Positions 33,684 through 33,786 of a stretch of DNA of 33,786 nt are shown one piece after another. Position numbers and translations under genes: made by a program. The stretch covers positions 1-33,786 of the forward strand of contig NZ_NFJC01000032.1 in NCBI RefSeq assembly GCF_002159665.1, given 5' to 3'. Position 1 is the first letter of the stretch, and every line of letters begins with the position of its first letter. This DNA is from Desulfovibrio sp. An276. Lineage in GTDB: Bacteria; Desulfobacterota; Desulfovibrionia; Desulfovibrionales; Desulfovibrionaceae. Below the pieces are notes generated by a model, which ran no database searches, was not told where the DNA came from, and worked only from the letters and a program-made list of their open reading frames with translations.

Positions 33684-33786
33684 CATCCTCCCCCGCCTAA
33701 AGGCGGAGGATTCCCAGCGGAAACAAGCTAGCTTGATCCCTGGGCGGGTTCCGCTTCAACGAGGCAAGGAGCCTCTCCACAGGCTG
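33684..33786 (-). mobile_element. IS200/IS605-family element, right end (runs off the window)
   Basis: The minus strand reads through the end of a TnpB gene (33728) and then about 45 bases of non-coding sequence containing a hairpin CCGCCT-AA-AGGCGG at 33693-33706 with further flanking complementarity (CCTCC/GGAGG). The sequence GACATCCTCCCCC at this end is very like known right ends of IS605/IS1341-type elements. In such elements this area is also the 3' part of the omega-RNA that guides TnpB. The exact end is estimated at about 33684. Confidence 0.65.
33728..33786 (-). CDS. tnpB: TnpB (IS200/IS605 OrfB), C-terminal end, partial
   Basis: Only the last codons are in the window. They read ACGEAPCLVEAEPAQGSS and a TAG at 33730-33728. 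The ACGE block followed by a short E-rich tail is the usual C-terminus of TnpB, the RNA-guided nuclease of IS200/IS605 elements. The catalytic RuvC domain lies beyond the edge and cannot be assessed. Confidence 0.55.
   Translation of the reverse strand, partial: ACGEAPCLVEAEPAQGSS

Noticed and set aside
1..33786. CRISPR array or tRNA/rRNA genes
   Set aside because: No regularly spaced direct repeats of 25-40 bases and no tRNA cloverleaf or rRNA core sequence were seen on reading both strands. A tRNAscan or Infernal run would confirm.

Overview
The window looks like part of a chromosome from a sulfidogenic, Desulfovibrio-type deltaproteobacterium (Desulfovibrionaceae or close). The main pointer is a complete periplasmic [NiFe] hydrogenase operon: a Tat-exported small subunit, a large subunit with both Ni-binding CxxC motifs, and a maturation endopeptidase. 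A YeiH-type 'putative sulfate exporter' and a glycogen gene set of GH57, GT4-like synthase and GH133-type debranching enzyme fit this. The species cannot be fixed from the sequence alone.

Region 1-9.8 kb is a very AT-rich surface-glycan island. It holds a polysaccharide pyruvyl transferase, two GT2 glycosyltransferases, a GT8 glycosyltransferase, a DDD-motif glycosyltransferase and an asparagine-synthase-like amidotransferase. The genes lie on both strands and many junctions carry mobile-DNA debris: IS66-type transposase ends in inverted orientation around the first two genes, an internally deleted IS66 derivative with both terminal repeats, an IS200/IS605-type remnant with left and right end hairpins, and a 291-bp MITE-like element with 12-bp terminal repeats and a 5-bp target duplication. 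It reads as a mosaic assembled by repeated insertion.

Region 10-21 kb has the higher-GC host composition: GT4 synthase then GH57 amylase (one-base gap), the debranching enzyme, a roughly 1.2-kb gene-poor stretch, and a 1415-residue SNF2-family helicase. A MATE exporter follows.

Region 22.5-24.5 kb is a low-GC insert: an AAA15/RecF-like ATPase overlapping a small PIN-like nuclease. This resembles the ATPase-plus-nuclease layout of Septu or PARIS phage defence. The ATPase gene has an in-frame TAG ten codons after its Walker A motif.

Region 24.5-33.8 kb is housekeeping again: a TudS/DUF523 protein coupled to an 88-residue unknown, a YeiH-family transporter with a 54-residue single-span partner, panB, the hydrogenase operon with a clear sigma70 promoter and an internal terminator/attenuator, and a TolC-family outer membrane protein. 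The right edge enters another IS200/IS605 element, giving the last residues of a TnpB and its end hairpin.
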